This document shows, piece by piece, positions 62,939 to 64,000 of a stretch of DNA of 64,000 bases. Below the pieces are notes generated by a model. It searched no databases. It had not been told where the DNA came from and saw nothing but the letters and a program-made list of their open reading frames with translations. This DNA is from Nectonema munidae (lineage: Eukaryota > Nematomorpha > Nectonematoida > Nectonematidae): the NCBI GenBank assembly GCA_030549495.1, contig JAUIRK010001056.1, positions 1,045,501-1,109,500 on the forward strand, read 5' to 3'. Within the stretch, counting starts at the first letter, position 1; each line of letters begins with the position of its first letter. Made by a program: the position numbers and the translations under genes.

Positions 62939-63275
62939 TTACTCAAGTATATATAAAATGGCTAAAAACCCTACTTCGCGCAAAATCCTTACTTTGCGCA
63001 GAATACCATCAATATAAATATTTTCGATTGTTGTACCTTGATTTAAATAATTAAAAATTTTGCCATGAAATACTATGAGTCTTTTATTTGATGGAACATA
63101 TTTGTCCAGTTGTAAAAATGGTACCCCATTTATTGTTTGGTATTTTTCGGGGATTGTAAAGGTAATCAATTTTGGGGGATTTAATCTTTTTTTATTGTAT
63201 CGAATTCTTCGGAGAATTGTTTGTCTTGATGATGTACTTTCTCTATCATTCTGAGTTAAGATTGACAAGTTATCT
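62939..63275 (-). CDS. MULE transposase exon with start of catalytic core
   Basis: Encodes QDNLSILTQNDRESTSSRQT, then ITFTIPEKYQTINGVPFLQL and IYIDGILRKVRILREVGFLA, ending at TAA. A possible GT at 63036 would truncate the core before IYIDG, so I treat the frame as unspliced there. Confidence 0.5.
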
Positions 63276-63322
63276 CTAAAAAATTTTTTTTAATTAAAAG
63301 TTATATTTCTTCAAAAAATTAC

Positions 63323-63472
63323 TGATAAATAGGGCTGGTTGCTTTCATAGAGTTTTCTGCCTGATCTTTGATTTTTCTATTGAATTCAGCCACTCTTTCA
63401 TTTATTTTATCATGATTGTGTGATACAATTTTGAGTGGTGTCTTGGCTGCATTTTTTTGTAGATAATTCTTT
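63323..63472 (-). CDS. MULE transposase internal exon
   Basis: Acceptor aattttag|aaag and donor tca|gtaatt. It encodes KNYLQKNAAKTPLKIVSHNH then DKINERVAEFNRKIKDQAEN. The 47-bp intron (63276-63322) to the next exon is in the size class of the LIG1 micro-introns. Confidence 0.55.
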
Positions 63473-64000
63473 CTAAAATTTGTAATAAATTAAAAAAATC
63501 CCTCATAATAAAACTTATATGTGTTATTGATCACTACTCTCATAAACCTATAATTTTTAGAAGTAAAAATACAAAAAAATTAGAAAAATAAAATTTAAAT
63601 AAGCAAAAAACCAATCTATCTAATAATTATTTATAAAGTAAGATTACATTATTTAAAAAAAATTAATTATTTTTTAACATTTTAATAAAAAAACTATCAT
63701 ATATTTTATTGAGTTTATAAAAAAAAATGTTTAATTGCAAAGTATCTAACGTTTTCAGATGTAAAAATAGTTATATTAAACTTTCAAACTGTTCTAAACG
63801 TAATTCTAAGCATGTATTCAAATAGAATTTAAAAAACTCAATTTATAAAAAATCAAAAAACTATTTATTTAATTAGTGCTAGAATAAATATGAAAATTTT
63901 ATTAAAGTTAATATAAAAATAGCTTCAAAAATTAACTTAAAATAAAAAAGTTTACCTGGACACGATGGTCTTAATAATAATGTAAAGTACTAAAAAACTC

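Larger units (their letters stand above)
62939..64000 (-). mobile_element. Mutator-like (MULE) transposase gene, partial, with micro-intron
   Basis: Exon pieces on the minus strand: beyond 64000 to 63956 (donor gtaaac), 63472-63323, and 63275 down to the stop at 62939. Joined, they give KNYLQKNAAKTPLKIVSHNH, then ERVAEFNRKIKDQAENS, RQTILRRIRYNKKRLNPPKL, then FTIPEKYQTINGVPFLQLDK and KRLIVFHGKIFNYLN ... YIDGILRKV. This fits the FLYWCH-linked MULE arrangement: zinc finger ending HNH, helical linker, then (F)LLxDxG...NRxLIF...DGTFK of the catalytic core. The DDE core beyond DG is cut off by a stop. The FLYWCH finger lies outside the window. Confidence 0.6.

Noticed and set aside
1-64000. LTR retroelements, Polintons, CRISPR arrays, rRNA genes
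   Set aside because: No integrase/protease/capsid-type frames, long terminal direct repeats, spaced repeats or rRNA motifs were seen.

Overview
This is metazoan nuclear DNA, AT-rich throughout, with spliceosomal introns, tRNA-derived SINEs, several LINE families and a large load of hAT, piggyBac-like and Mutator-like DNA transposons. Micro-introns of about 47 to 57 bp coexist with multi-kilobase introns filled by transposons. That mix suggests a TE-rich invertebrate, perhaps a crustacean or another arthropod, but no sequence here fixes the phylum.

Four recognisable host genes all lie on the minus strand. (1) LIG1, replicative DNA ligase I, occupies positions 26011 down to 1389. Fifteen coding exons (1,884 nt, exactly 628 codons) can be joined in phase from the start codon to just after ligase motif V; the C-terminal exons lie left of the window. 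(2) At 31843-30176 there is a single-exon secreted protein of 555 aa with a signal peptide, one thrombospondin type-1 repeat, a laminin-G-like domain and two EGF repeats; I cannot name it. (3) MRPL32 (mitochondrial ribosomal protein bL32m) has two exons, 39792-39573 and 36261-36056; joining them rebuilds a CxxC...CxxC zinc site. (4) CNOT9 (Rcd1/CAF40), 47017-46115, has a single, conspicuously GC-rich coding exon.

The LIG1 introns hold most of the left half's mobile DNA: a plus-strand RNase-H LINE (10.1-14.4 kb), an RTE-like LINE fragment entered by a ZBED-type hAT (21.1-23.9 kb), a four-copy 227-bp tandem array made of a piggyBac-like MITE plus spacer (5.9-6.9 kb), other MITEs, and SINE copies. 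The middle third (26-52 kb) carries two decayed TTF-zinc-finger hAT elements, a hAT MITE with a near-perfect 8-bp target duplication, paired TTAA-flanked MITEs and a 243-bp near-perfect palindrome. The right end holds a decayed RNase-H LINE (52.8-56.6 kb), a nearly intact CR1/L2-like LINE with a PHD-finger ORF1 (57.0-61.4 kb), and a Mutator-like transposase with its own micro-intron that runs off the right edge.

The host genes do unrelated housekeeping jobs (DNA joining, mitochondrial translation, mRNA deadenylation) plus one secreted protein. I see no operon, CRISPR array, rRNA or intact tRNA gene, and no LTR retroelement or Polinton. The most unusual material is the TTAA-flanked MITE family with its conserved hairpin and GTCTGC motifs, its tandem amplification, and two LINE families whose RT active site reads SDD instead of ADD.
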